The notes beneath the pieces were generated by a model, which was not told the DNA's origin, made no database searches, and saw only the letters and a program-made list of their open reading frames with translations. From the NCBI GenBank assembly GCA_036245095.1, contig BSWA01000002.1, forward strand, positions 62,001-126,000: a stretch of DNA of 64,000 nucleotides. The letters run 5' to 3'. This DNA is from Improbicoccus devescovinae (GTDB lineage Bacteria; Bacillota; Clostridia; Oscillospirales; Acutalibacteraceae). Of this stretch, positions 9,244 to 18,540 are shown piece by piece. Numbering within the stretch: position 1 is the first letter of the stretch; every line of letters begins with the position of its first letter. A program made the position numbers and the translations under genes.

Positions 9244-9330
9244 ATGATGGAACTGGATCCGAGATATTGCGATATAATTATCAGGCGTTGGGAAAATTTG
9301 ACTGATAAGAAAGCAAAATTAATTTCATAA
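9244..9330 (+). pseudogene. DNA methyltransferase C-terminal remnant (phage type)
   Basis: A short frame reads MELDPRYCDIIIRRWENL and then about 10 residues to TAA. This is the conserved tail of prophage adenine/cytosine-N4 DNA methyltransferases, which usually precede the small terminase gene, as here. The rest of the gene is absent. Confidence 0.65.
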
Positions 9331-9344
9331 ATTTAGAGGGAATT

Positions 9345-9713
9345 ATGAACAAAAATTTTAATTTAAACGACCAAGCGCAGGAAATTCTTAAAATCGCGGA
9401 AAAGCACGGAGTTGAACAAAATTTTTTCTTCATAACCACATTCAAACGCTACCAAGTACAGCTGAGAGTTCTCGATGAACTTAAAAAAGTTATAAACAAA
9501 AATGGCACGCTTGTTACAAAAGAATATGTAAAGGGCAGAAGCAATCTCTATGCAAATCCTGCGGTCCAAGAATATAACAGAACAACAGACTGTGCGAATA
9601 AAACCGTATCGACGCTCATAAAAATTGTCACGATGTTGCGTTCACATGACAGCAGTGCCGAGCCCGACCCACTCTTAGAATTTATATCAGTAAGAAGAAG
9701 TTCGCTCGATTGA
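9345..9713 (+). CDS. Phage terminase small subunit, P27 family
   Basis: 122 residues. The central segment VLDELKKVINKNGTLVTKEY followed by LYANPAVQEYNRTTDCANKT is typical of P27-type small terminases, which bind phage DNA and start packaging with the large subunit. The ATG has GAGGG 6 bases upstream. The end (SVRRSSLD) runs into the portal remnant, so the last residues may not be original. The large subunit is missing here, and a matching one lies at 42.7 kb. Confidence 0.8.
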   Translation: MNKNFNLNDQAQEILKIAEKHGVEQNFFFITTFKRYQVQLRVLDELKKVINKNGTLVTKEYVKGRSNLYANPAVQEYNRTTDCANKTVSTLIKIVTMLRSHDSSAEPDPLLEFISVRRSSLD

Positions 9714-10205
9714 AGCAAATAAAACAAAAAGATTGAAAAAGGGTTTGGAATTCAAAGAATCGAGCAATACAAGCGTTGAGATGCAATTAAACGAGAATAA
9801 AAAAAGCCTGAATAATTGAGATTAAATCCATCTTTGGCATCAATGTCGGGGCCGACGGTAAAACAGATTATTACGACTTTTTGAAAAACGCAGTAATACC
9901 GGTAATCAGTGAATTCGAGTGCTCTTTAAATAGAGATTTACTCAAAGAGTCTGAGAAAAAAGATTATTATTTTGCTTTTGACACAAAAGAAATAATTAAA
10001 AACAACTTGTTTTTTAAAAGTAATCTAGAGACTTATAAAACTCTGATTGACGCAAATATTATGCAAATTGACGAAGTCAGATACATGTTAGATTTAAAGC
10101 CGTTAGATTTAGATTTCATAAAGCTTGGGCTAAGTGATGTGCTTTATAATCCAAAGACAAAATAAGTATTTACGCCTAATACGGGTCCAGAAAGTGAGTA
10201 CTGAG
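9707..10205 (+). pseudogene. Phage portal protein C-terminal remnant
   Basis: A frame starting in the terminase tail reads RLKKGLEFKESSNTSVEMQL, typical of HK97-type portal proteins. A one-base shift near 9817 leads to SIFGINVGADGKTDYY, NAVIPVISEFE and YMLDLKPLDL. A TAA at 10163 interrupts the usual ending, but codons after it still read VFTPNTG. So there are a missing N-terminal half, one frameshift and one premature stop. Confidence 0.8.
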
Positions 10206-10309
10206 AGAATTGAGTATATAAACGAAGGTGAGAAAAATGAATGAGTAATTTAAAAACAAAAAAATTCATAATAATTAAATTTATAATTAAATTTTTGGAG
10301 GAATAAACT

Positions 10310-10477
10310 ATGGAAAGCACAGGTTTAAGAAGATTCAGATATGCTATTTTAAATTCAGACGGAGAAACTTACGGCACCGTAAAAACAATGACCGGAGCAA
10401 TTTCTAGTTCAGTTAGTTTGAATATTCCCGAAGCAAGTCTGTATGTAGACGACAGTTTCAAAAAAATATGGCGATGA
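10310..10477 (+). pseudogene. Phage major tail protein N-terminal fragment
   Basis: The first 48 codons (MESTGLRRFRYAILNSDGE...) are almost identical to the start of the tail gene at 54896, including the GGAGGAAT ribosome site. After codon 48 the sequence jumps into tape-measure DNA in the wrong frame and stops. A deletion has fused two genes normally about 1.6 kb apart. Confidence 0.88.
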
Positions 10478-10478
10478 A

Positions 10479-10844
10479 ATGCTAACTCTGTCGACAAAAA
10501 CAGGTGTTTCAACTAAAACTCTTCAGAAATTTTCTGCAGTTCAGGAATTGATTGATGTAGACTTAAATACGTTTACAAGCACGCTTGCTAAAAACACAAA
10601 ATCGATGGCGAGTGCTCAGTCTGGCACAGGAGAAGCTGCGAAAGCATATCAAAATTTAGGGGTTTCAATAAGTGACACAAACGGGAATTTAAGAAGCTCA
10701 GAAGAAGTTTTCTGGGACTCGATTGATGCATTAAAAAACATAGAAAACGCAACAGAACGTGATGCAATCGCAATGCAATTATTTGGGAAATCCGCACAAG
10801 AGCTTAATCCGTTAATAGCTCAGGGCTCAGTGGGATATTCATAA
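10479..10844 (+). pseudogene. Tape measure protein internal fragment
   Basis: A stretch of about 118 codons (MLTLSTKTGVSTKTLQ... to LNPLIAQGS) nearly identical to 56672-57020 of the tape measure gene. It is bounded by the tail fragment on the left and unrelated sequence on the right. No start or stop of its own. Confidence 0.88.
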
Positions 10845-10914
10845 AACTTATTTGTGGACATAATCCCACGCTACTATCATAGCATACTATCTGTGCCATT
10901 TTGTGCCAAGTTTT

Positions 10915-11626
10915 TTAATCTGTTCTTAACATTTTTATCTTTTCAATAGATAGCCCAGTATCTTCGGAAATATCTTCTATTTTATATCCACGTTTTAAAG
11001 ATTTTCTAGCTATCTCAAGCTTCTCCTGTTCAGCCTTAGCTCTTTCTTCGGCTATCTCGAGATTAGCTTTAGCTCTTTCTTCGGCTCTGCCTTCTGCAAT
11101 ATAATCAGCTTTATCATTTAGAGCGTCTATAATTCTTTTGTCTTCGTCCAGGATTCTTTGTCTCATACGTTCATCTTTGCTTATTCTTAATAAAGTTTGT
11201 GTCGCCATATTTATGCCACGCTCCTTTTTTATTATTTTGTTTATTAGTTCTCTTTTTTTTGTGTTTTCTGCGTATTTTAAAAATATTGCCCATATCTCTT
11301 GATTGTTTAATTTGTCCGGGTCTTTTTTTAAAATATTTCTAAGTTTTGTTAGTTCTATTGTTATAATTTGTGTTATCCCATTGCCACTGACATTTCTCTT
11401 TTTATCATGATATTCAAATTAATGAATAAAATCACTTTTATCTTCAAGCAAACTTCCATCTGCGACAATTATTATTTGATAAGTATGTTTTACTTTACTG
11501 AAACCTATTTTGCCTTTTAAATTTTGGTTAGAATGAAGTTTACAAACATGGTATTCAGCTCTTATGAATTCAAAATCTCCAGGTTGCAGCTACATTTCTA
11601 TATTTGCTCTTTGATTGTCATCGAAC
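10915..11626 (-). pseudogene. Rpn/PD-(D/E)XK family gene, degraded
   Basis: The minus strand reads FDDNQRANIEM, a TAG where related genes have the Gln of the E-x-Q motif, then LQPGDFEFIRAEYHVCKL, GFSKVKHTYQI and DKSDFIH. A TAA follows, then LTKLRNILKKDPDKLNNQEI and an intact stretch from 11208 to 10915 that ends with the family tail IEDISEDTGLSIEKI. Two nonsense codons and loss of the N-terminus (replaced by IS-B at 11627) make it dead. It is a different subtype from the 6321-8145 gene. Confidence 0.8.
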
Positions 11627-11841
11627 CTGCAATTTTCTTAAATATTCTAAAGTCATCAAAACCATTTCTTCCACAGACAGCTTATTTTTTCGGCCTCCTC
11701 TAGCTTTTTTTATCTGGTGAGCGACTTCTACGATTTCTTTTATTTTTTTAAAGGTTCCTTTTTTAATTCCTGTGAGTCTTCTAATTTTTTTTGTTCCATA
11801 TTTCATATTCTAACTTATTTTTTAAGTTTGGAAAGAAGTCT
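11627..11841 (-). mobile_element. IS-B left-end fragment
   Basis: Reading on the minus strand from AGACTTCTTTCC, it encodes the transposase N-terminus MKYGTKKIRRLTGIKKGTF ... MVLMTLEYLRK and then breaks off into the Rpn pseudogene. Right half absent. Confidence 0.8.
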
Positions 11842-11880
11842 ATTTAATAATTTTGTAATATATATTTAATTTAAAAAACA

Positions 11881-11912
11881 TTGACTTATACAAATAAATA
11901 TTTTAATATAAT
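11881..11912 (+). promoter_or_regulatory. Likely sigma-A promoter for the ADP-ribosylglycohydrolase gene
   Basis: TTGACT at 11881-11886, a 17-base spacer and TAATAT at 11904-11909, with TATAAT overlapping at 11907-11912. It lies about 70 bases upstream of the start codon. Confidence 0.55.
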
Positions 11913-11983
11913 ACTTAGAGAAACAATACAGACTCAGAAACATTGATAGCCAAATCCAAGAAGATGAAAAGAGGATGAAAACA

Positions 11984-13642
11984 ATGAATAAACGGCACAG
12001 CAAAAACCTTAAATTTTTCACAAATTTAAATTTTACTTTGTTATTTATTACCTCAAGCTTATCGGCTCCTAGAGTCATCGCCAAAAAGCAAGAGATTTTA
12101 AGCCACATAACTCATACTTATAGAAAGGCAAACTTAAATAATATTCATGCGCGTAAGCTCCGAGCACCTTTAAAAGAAAAACAAGCATCTGATTCGGAAA
12201 CAGAAGACCCTAGCAATATAGGCAATGCCAGTGACGATAGTAATATCAATCAAAAATCAGATCTTCCTCCTAGCTCACCAGACAGCCCAGCTGATCTTGC
12301 ATGGCCTATAACTGTTGAACATAGTCGTTTGCCTTGGCCAAAAATAATGGCCGCAAGCATAGTTGCCATTACATTGGGAAGTCTTGCCATAGCGAGTCTG
12401 TTCATGTATCATAACTTCATTAGGCGCGATCAACCAGTTACGGCTAAGCCTCCGGAGTCGAATCCGATGCCGCCTTCGACTTCGCCAGCGCCTTCGACTC
12501 CGCCACCGCATTCGCCACCGCCACCGCATTCGCCACCGCCACCGCCACCGTCAGCGAACACGAAACCTACAGCGGCACAGACTCCGACTTCGACTATCCC
12601 TCAGCCGGAGACCTCGCCTGTTCTGGATCCGAAACCTCCATCGGCTATTCCGTCTTCTTATCCTAAAGCGCCCCCAGAGTCAAGTGTAATAGAGGCATCT
12701 CCAAAAGCTAGGAAGGATACAAGGTGTGTGGCACCTAACGGACTACCCCTGGTATATGTTGAACAGTTTTCGAAGCTTTCCGATGTCAAGAAGAATAAAA
12801 TTATTCGTGAATTACCTCTGGGCGCCTTTATTGGTGATATTACCGGCCAACGCTATGAACGCTATTCTGGCATTCTCTATGGTGATTTCGATTTACTAGA
12901 CGGAAGATTCACAGACGATTCTATATTAACTTGTGCTAGAATGCGCGCGTTTAGCATGAACCAAAATAATCCTAGGTTTAAAGAAGCATTAATTGAAGTC
13001 GTAAGGCAATTCCCTGATCGCAAATTCGGCTATGGTAGAAATTTTTATAAACGAATGTTTGAAAACGGACAAGATTCTAATAGCTTCGGCAATGGCGCTA
13101 TGATGGGTGTTACTGCCATAGGCATAGGTGGCAGACTTAATTGCTCCATAGATCAAGTCGCAAGATGGGCAGAAAATTCCACTTTGTATACACACAATCA
13201 TCCAGACTCTAAGCGCGGGGCATCGATGGTCGCAATTGCGATATACCTAGCTAGAAAAAATTGGGATAAAAATGATATTATAAATTATCTGATCCAAAAT
13301 TATGAGTTGACCTGTGAAAATTTTTTTAAAATTCAAAAAGAATATACAGCAAAGCACAGGCGTGGCGGCGGTACTGACCCATCTTGTAAAACAGCGATTC
13401 GAGATGTATTTAGTATAATTCAACAATCAACAAGTTTTGAAGATGGACTTCGAAAATCAGTATCTCTTGGTAACGACGCCGATACAACTGCATGCATTGT
13501 TTGCTGTATTTTGCAATTTGTGTGGCAAAATGATCCTACGTTAGCCGAGCTTAAAAAACGTGCGTGGTCTAAACTTCATGTAATTCTACAAAATTATATA
13601 TTAGAACACTATGTGCACTGTATGGGCGGCCAGTTGAGCTGA
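11984..13642 (+). CDS. Membrane-anchored ADP-ribosylglycohydrolase (DraG/ARH family)
   Basis: I chose the second ATG (11984), because GAGG at 11971-11974 sits 9 bases before it; ATG 11975 overlaps the site. The N-terminus has a hydrophobic signal-like segment (about residues 8-30), then a charged region, a transmembrane helix at about 121-146, and a Pro-rich linker at about 155-225 with PPPHSP repeats. From about 275 comes the ADP-ribosylglycohydrolase domain: GAFIGDITG (280), FTDDS (309), GNGAMMG and GNDADTT (496-502). These Asp and Thr residues bind the two Mg ions in this family, which removes ADP-ribose from proteins. The linker after the helix suggests a tethered enzyme outside the membrane; action on host targets is inference. 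Confidence 0.9.
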   Translation: MNKRHSKNLKFFTNLNFTLLFITSSLSAPRVIAKKQEILSHITHTYRKANLNNIHARKLRAPLKEKQASDSETEDPSNIGNASDDSNINQKSDLPPSSPDSPADLAWPITVEHSRLPWPKIMAASIVAITLGSLAIASLFMYHNFIRRDQPVTAKPPESNPMPPSTSPAPSTPPPHSPPPPHSPPPPPPSANTKPTAAQTPTSTIPQPETSPVLDPKPPSAIPSSYPKAPPESSVIEASPKARKDTRCVAPNGLPLVYVEQFSKLSDVKKNKIIRELPLGAFIGDITGQRYERYSGILYGDFDLLDGRFTDDSILTCARMRAFSMNQNNPRFKEALIEVVRQFPDRKFGYGRNFYKRMFENGQDSNSFGNGAMMGVTAIGIGGRLNCSIDQVARWAENSTLYTHNHPDSKRGASMVAIAIYLARKNWDKNDIINYLIQNYELTCENFFKIQKEYTAKHRRGGGTDPSCKTAIRDVFSIIQQSTSFEDGLRKSVSLGNDADTTACIVCCILQFVWQNDPTLAELKKRAWSKLHVILQNYILEHYVHCMGGQLS

Positions 13643-13695
13643 TACTTTTTTGGGTTCTTAATTTTTAAGATATGATGGTTATAGTCAAACTCATT

Positions 13696-13835
13696 AGACC
13701 TGTCCTAAAAACTGAATTATTTTTACAAAATTCACCATCCATGCGCTGCTCAAAACTGCTCACATACAACCAGTATGCTACACGTTTCTGGGCTTCTTGA
13801 AATTTACAAAAATAATTCAGTTTTAGGCTAGGTCT
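13696..13835. mobile_element. MITE-like palindromic element, copy 2
   Basis: 140 bp with inverted ends of about 35 bp (AGACCTGTCCTAAAAACTGA at the left; the right end is its near inverse). Same ends as 4475-4621, different centre. No coding capacity. Confidence 0.7.
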
Positions 13836-13977
13836 ACTATATCAGATAAAATATTACAAAGTTAAATCATCGCGAATACAACCAGCTCATAATTTTAAAA
13901 AAATATTTTATGGCTATTAAGATTTAAAATAAACCTTGATAGCATCTTAAATTGTTAAGTAATTTTTAGAGTTTAAA

Positions 13978-14600
13978 CGTAATCATTTTTTAAAATTTTC
14001 CCACAATTTTTCAATTTTATTTTTATCTGGTGAATAAGGTGGAAGCCAAACGATGTGGCATTTATAAAGGTGTGAAATTTTTTCGAATTCTAATCTTTTG
14101 TGAAAACCGGCGTTATCCATTATGATTATGCTATTTTTGCATAAAATTGGGCAAAGTTCATACTCAAAACAAACTTGAAAAAACACCGCAGTCATTGACC
14201 AATCGTACATTCTAACTATATCGATTTTCCGTTAATTTGGCCGGCAACGACATTTATTTTATTGAATTTTCGTCTGGGCTCGGGAAGAAAAACTCTTTCT
14301 CCAATTTTTGAATGCTCGTAATATCTTGCCATGCACTTATCGACGTCACATTCATCAACATAGACAATATCTACGTTCTACGACAATTGGTTTAGACATT
14401 TTTTCATCAAATTCTTTGCGTTTTATCTCATCTCTTTCGATATAAAAGATCTCTTTTTTAAAGATCTCTTTTTATAAGTGATTCTTATTCGCTTCAAAGT
14501 ATCAAATGCATCGGATGTAGAACCACCAAATTTTTTCGCTATTTTGCAATTCCAGCTTGGTTGTTCATTTTTATCACCATTTTTTATTTTGTAATAAGAT
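13978..14600 (-). pseudogene. IS630-family transposase remnant
   Basis: The minus strand encodes a helix-turn-helix piece (IAKKFGGSTSDAFDTLKRI), then IVYVDECDVDKCMARYYEHS, LPEPRRKFNKINVVAGQI, and after a stop and frameshift the ending IIMDNAGFHKR ... WLPPYSPDKNKIEKLW. These are the D-D-E landmarks of IS630/Tc1-type transposases. The middle is broken by a TAG and a shift near 14215. Confidence 0.8.
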
Positions 14601-15212
14601 TATACGTTTTCATATTTTCGGACAGATTTATTCGAAAAACTTGTAAATTCGTAAAATTTATGCTTGGGTGCTAATTAATTCTTTAGAATTCAAGCGTAAA
14701 CTATTTTGAAGTATGACGCCAATTTTTCATGATTTTTGAAAGAAATTTGAATCAAGAATTATTTTTTTGAATATATTGAAATTAAGCTAAAACATATACT
14801 TCCAAAAAATGATATTTTTATTTTAGATAATTATTTCGTTATAAATCCAAACTAATTGTGCAAACTTTAAGAGAATGTGAAATTAACACAGTTTTATGTC
14901 GGGCGTATTTACGATTTAAATCTTAGTTGAATTTTTTCGGTATTAAAGTTAAAGCGAGAACTTATAAAGTATTTAGAAAAGTCATCAGTTTGGTTTTTGG
15001 CTGGGTTTCATAAAAATATATTTAGATGATTTAAACATTATGGTTATTTTTTACAAAAAATGGAATGTATATATAACGATTATATTAAACATTTTTAAAT
15101 TTCATTATTGCAAATATAAAAATCATTTTAGTTTATAGATTTATTAAAAGTAAAATTTAATAATATAAAATATTTATAAATTTTTATTGTCATGCTAAAA
15201 TTTATTTAAATT
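14601..15212. other. Gene-free AT-rich stretch
   Basis: At 14610-14695 there is a weak match to the IS1-type transposase end seen at 20.9 and 37.9 kb (TTCGAAAAACTTGTAAATTC, GAATTCAAGCGTAAACTATT). The remaining 500 bases are very AT-rich and show no coding frame, tRNA or repeat that I can support; they hold the pgsA promoter region. Confidence 0.5.
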
Positions 15213-15233
15213 TTGTTTAGAGGCTTGTATAAT

Positions 15234-15827
15234 ATGAAAAAAAAAACGTTTAATTGGATGATGAAAGATTTTTTTCTAATTAAAAATAAGAAATTAAATT
15301 TTTTTACTTTAGCTAATTTTTTATCTATTTTTAGGATTATATTGATTTTCCCATTTATAATAGCTATAACAAAAAATAGTTTCTTGGGAGCTGGTGGGAT
15401 TTTAATTATTTCTGCGTGTACCGATTTTTTAGATGGTTTTTTTGCTAGAATTTTAAATCAGCGTTCATATTTTGGCGAGATGTTAGATCCGGTTGCAGAT
15501 AAATTAACGATATTGGCTGTTATGATTTGTGTGAGTTTAAAATTTAGGATAATAATACCATTTATGTTAATATTAATATTAAAAGAAATTTTAATGTTAA
15601 TATCAGGAGGATGGTTGATAAAAAAAAACAAGCCGTTGATTAAAGCGCGATGGTATGGAAAATTAGGTACTGCGTTTTTTTATTTTTCTATTTTTGTAAT
15701 AGTTTCTTTTAAAGCTCTTTGGAATATAGAAAATCAATTTCTGATATTTTCTCTGATGTATATTTCGGCATTGTTAATGATTCATGCTTTGATAAGATAT
15801 TTCGTAGATTTTTTGAAATTGAATTGA
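15234..15827 (+). CDS. pgsA: CDP-diacylglycerol-glycerol-3-phosphate 3-phosphatidyltransferase
   Basis: An integral membrane enzyme that makes phosphatidylglycerol phosphate from CDP-diacylglycerol. It has the complete CDP-alcohol phosphatidyltransferase motif D-x2-D-G-x2-A-R-x8-G-x3-D-x3-D (DFLDGFFAR ... GEMLDPVADK), several hydrophobic segments and the normal length (197 residues). I chose the ATG at 15234, with AGAGG about 10 bases upstream; an in-frame TTG at 15213 would add seven residues and lacks a site. It stands alone between insertion-sequence debris and clpE. Confidence 0.88.
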   Translation: MKKKTFNWMMKDFFLIKNKKLNFFTLANFLSIFRIILIFPFIIAITKNSFLGAGGILIISACTDFLDGFFARILNQRSYFGEMLDPVADKLTILAVMICVSLKFRIIIPFMLILILKEILMLISGGWLIKKNKPLIKARWYGKLGTAFFYFSIFVIVSFKALWNIENQFLIFSLMYISALLMIHALIRYFVDFLKLN

Positions 15828-15966
15828 TTTTTTTGTTAATTTATTTAATAATTTTTTTAATTTTAAATATATAATTTATAATAAATTAAAAATATATATT
15901 AAGTTATTTAAGTTTTTTATCTGTTTTTCGTGGAATGGAACATGATAAAGATGAGGAGCGTATTTT

Positions 15967-18330
15967 ATGTTATGTTCAATTTGCAATAAAATGCCGGCGG
16001 TGATATTTATTTCTATAGGTGAAAAAATGTCAAACCCAAAAGGTATTTGCATAAGGTGTGCTAAAAAAATGAATACGGAATCGATATATGATCTAATGAA
16101 AGATTATAAACCAACCGAAGAAGAAATTAATACTATAACTAGTAAATTGTTTACTATGATTTCTGAAATAAATGTTCAAGATTTTCAAGATGAAATGGAT
16201 GAATTAGGAGGAGCAGTTACTTTTCCAGTGCCCAAAAATTTATTTTCAGAATTATCTTTTAACAAGAATTTTGAGGCAAAAAATGACAGAAATTCATCTG
16301 AAAAAATAAAAAAAAATCCCAAAAAAAAATTTGTAGAAATGTATTGTGATAATCTGACAAAAAAAGCTAAAAGCGGAAAACTCGGAAAAATCATAGGAAG
16401 AGAATCAGAAATAGACAGAGTAATCCAAATTTTATGTAGACGAACCAAAAATAATCCATGTTTAACTGGTGAACCCGGCGTTGGGAAAACGGCTATTGCT
16501 GAAGGCTTAGCATTACGGATTGTTTCAGGGAATATCCCATTTAGGCTCCGAGGACGGGAAGTTTGTCTGTTAGACTTAACGGCTCTTGTAGCTGGAACTC
16601 AATTTAGAGGTCAATTTGAAAGTCGTATAAAAGGGCTTATAGATGAAGTTAAAAGTGATGGAAAAATAATATTATTTATAGATGAAGTTCATAATCTTGT
16701 TGGCGTTGGAGATTCTGAAGGATCAATGACAGCTGCAAATATATTAAAACCAGCGTTGTCTCGTGGAGAAATCCAAGTTATAGGTGCTACTACTTTTAAA
16801 GAATACAGAAAATATATAGAAAGAGATGCCGCTTTAGAAAGAAGATTCCAGCAAGTTAAAGTTGTAGAACCTAGTATTGAAAAAGCTACTGCATTGTTAT
16901 TGGGGATCAAAGATTCTTATGAAGAATTTCATAGAGTTGTTGTTCCTGAATTTCTTGTTGGTAGGATAGTTGTATTATCAGAAAGATATATAAATGACAG
17001 ATTTTTGCCAGATAAAGCTATAGATTTACTTGATGAATCATGTGCATGTGCTGCATTGTCTAATTCGTTTCTAGAAAAATACGATGACATGAATGAAGCG
17101 CGCGAAAAATTTATCTTAGAGCTTGAAAAATTAACCAGAGAAGCTGAAAGATATTCTCAGTTTCCACCAGAGAAGTCTCATACTTTCAGGGTTAAAAACA
17201 AGAAAGAATTAGAACTTGATTCTCAGCCGGAATTTAATATTGATGCTATTAATAGCCAAATATTAAATATTAAACAAGAAATTAGTCTTTTAAATAATAA
17301 AATTGAGCAAATTAAACAAAAAGCTTTTGGCAAAGAGGTCAAAGAAGACGATGTATCCCGCGTTATAGAACTTTGGACAGGAATTCCAGCGACTAAAATT
17401 TTACAAAGTGAATTTATTAAACTCAAGTCTATAGAAGAAATATTAAAACACCAAATCAAAGGTCAAGACGAAGCTGTCAGAACTGTTTGCAATGCAATAA
17501 AACGAAATCGAACTCGTATAAATCCCAAAATTTTACCTTCTTCTTTTATATTTGTAGGATCTACAGGCGTCGGCAAAACAGAATTAGTCAAAGTTTTGGC
17601 CAATGAACTTTTTGGCGATCGTGATAATTTAATAAGACTAGATATGTCAGAGTTTATGGAAAAACATGCAGTTTCGCGTATTATAGGCTCTCCTCCTGGA
17701 TATATAGGTTTTGATGATGCTGGACAAATTACTGAAAAAGTCCGCCAAAAGCCTTATTCCATCATACTTTTTGATGAGATCGAAAAGGCGCATCCTGATG
17801 TTCTTAATATTTTATTACAAATAATGGACGAAGGTAAAATTAGCGACTCTCACGGGCGCATAGTAAGTTTTGAGAATACTATAATCGTTATGACATCTAA
17901 TGCAGGAAGTGATAAAACATCTGGAGTACTAGGATTTGATAAAAATGAAAGTGAATTAAAAAAAGAAAAAGTTATGAAAGCTCTTTCCGATTTTTTAAAA
18001 CCTGAATTTTTAAGTCGAGTAGATGAAGTTGTCGTATTCAACAATCTCAAAAAAGAAGATTTAATCGATATTTCTAGATTGACATTAAACAAATTCAAGA
18101 ATCATTTAAAAGAAAAAGGTATCACATTTAATTATGATGAAAATTCCATACGCGCTTTAGTTGAGAAACTTAAAAAAGACAAGAATGGAGCACGTGGAAT
18201 TAAAAATATAATTCGAAAAGAAGTAGAAGACAAATTAGCTGATTTAATAGTTCGGCTAGGAAGTTTCGATATAGGAAACATGGTATTAAGTGCTTCACCC
18301 AAATTATATTTAAATTCTATCAGAGATTAA
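15967..18330 (+). CDS. clpE: Clp ATPase with N-terminal zinc finger (ClpE/ClpC type)
   Basis: 787 residues. The N-terminus carries Cys pairs at 3/6 and 28/31 (CSIC ... CIRC) as in ClpE, and lacks the double Clp_N repeat of ClpC. Two AAA+ modules follow: GEPGVGKT at 168 and GSTGVGKT at 531, with FIDEVHNL and FDEIEKAHPDV as Walker B. A coiled-coil region lies at about 370-465. A LeuGlyPhe tripeptide near residue 655 (VLGFDKN) matches the loop that docks onto ClpP, so it probably unfolds proteins for ClpP. GAGGAG lies 8 bases before the ATG. No CtsR-type heptad repeat is visible upstream. Confidence 0.85.
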   Translation: MLCSICNKMPAVIFISIGEKMSNPKGICIRCAKKMNTESIYDLMKDYKPTEEEINTITSKLFTMISEINVQDFQDEMDELGGAVTFPVPKNLFSELSFNKNFEAKNDRNSSEKIKKNPKKKFVEMYCDNLTKKAKSGKLGKIIGRESEIDRVIQILCRRTKNNPCLTGEPGVGKTAIAEGLALRIVSGNIPFRLRGREVCLLDLTALVAGTQFRGQFESRIKGLIDEVKSDGKIILFIDEVHNLVGVGDSEGSMTAANILKPALSRGEIQVIGATTFKEYRKYIERDAALERRFQQVKVVEPSIEKATALLLGIKDSYEEFHRVVVPEFLVGRIVVLSERYINDRFLPDKAIDLLDESCACAALSNSFLEKYDDMNEAREKFILELEKLTREAERYSQFPPEKSHTFRVKNKKELELDSQPEFNIDAINSQILNIKQEISLLNNKIEQIKQKAFGKEVKEDDVSRVIELWTGIPATKILQSEFIKLKSIEEILKHQIKGQDEAVRTVCNAIKRNRTRINPKILPSSFIFVGSTGVGKTELVKVLANELFGDRDNLIRLDMSEFMEKHAVSRIIGSPPGYIGFDDAGQITEKVRQKPYSIILFDEIEKAHPDVLNILLQIMDEGKISDSHGRIVSFENTIIVMTSNAGSDKTSGVLGFDKNESELKKEKVMKALSDFLKPEFLSRVDEVVVFNNLKKEDLIDISRLTLNKFKNHLKEKGITFNYDENSIRALVEKLKKDKNGARGIKNIIRKEVEDKLADLIVRLGSFDIGNMVLSASPKLYLNSIRD

Positions 18331-18459
18331 GATAATTCATATCTTGTTCATAATTCCCAAAATTCAATATTTTTTTAGTATACATTATATATAAGAACCA
18401 GCAACCTATTGCCAAGCCGTAAAATATATATACTATTAAAATTAGAAGGAGATGAATAT

Positions 18460-18513
18460 ATGAGTCGAGATTTTAAGGTATCCAGCCTACTGAATGCAAA
18501 GCTTCTAAAATAA
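18460..18513 (+). CDS. 17-residue ORF before hprK
   Basis: ATG preceded by AGAAGGAGATGAATAT encodes MSRDFKVSSLLNAKLLK and stops 27 bases before hprK. The ribosome site is stronger than that of hprK itself. It could be a translated leader or the stump of a lost gene; no family can be assigned. Confidence 0.4.
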   Translation: MSRDFKVSSLLNAKLLK

Positions 18514-18540
18514 TTAAATAATATAGGTAGGTGAGATTTT

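Noticed and set aside
14700..15212. A degraded gene before pgsA
   Set aside because: Short protein-like patches exist but no frame or family holds over more than about 25 codons.
15828..15966. CtsR or CIRCE operator upstream of clpE
   Set aside because: Neither the CtsR heptad repeat nor the CIRCE inverted repeat can be seen; only AT-rich DNA and the ribosome site.
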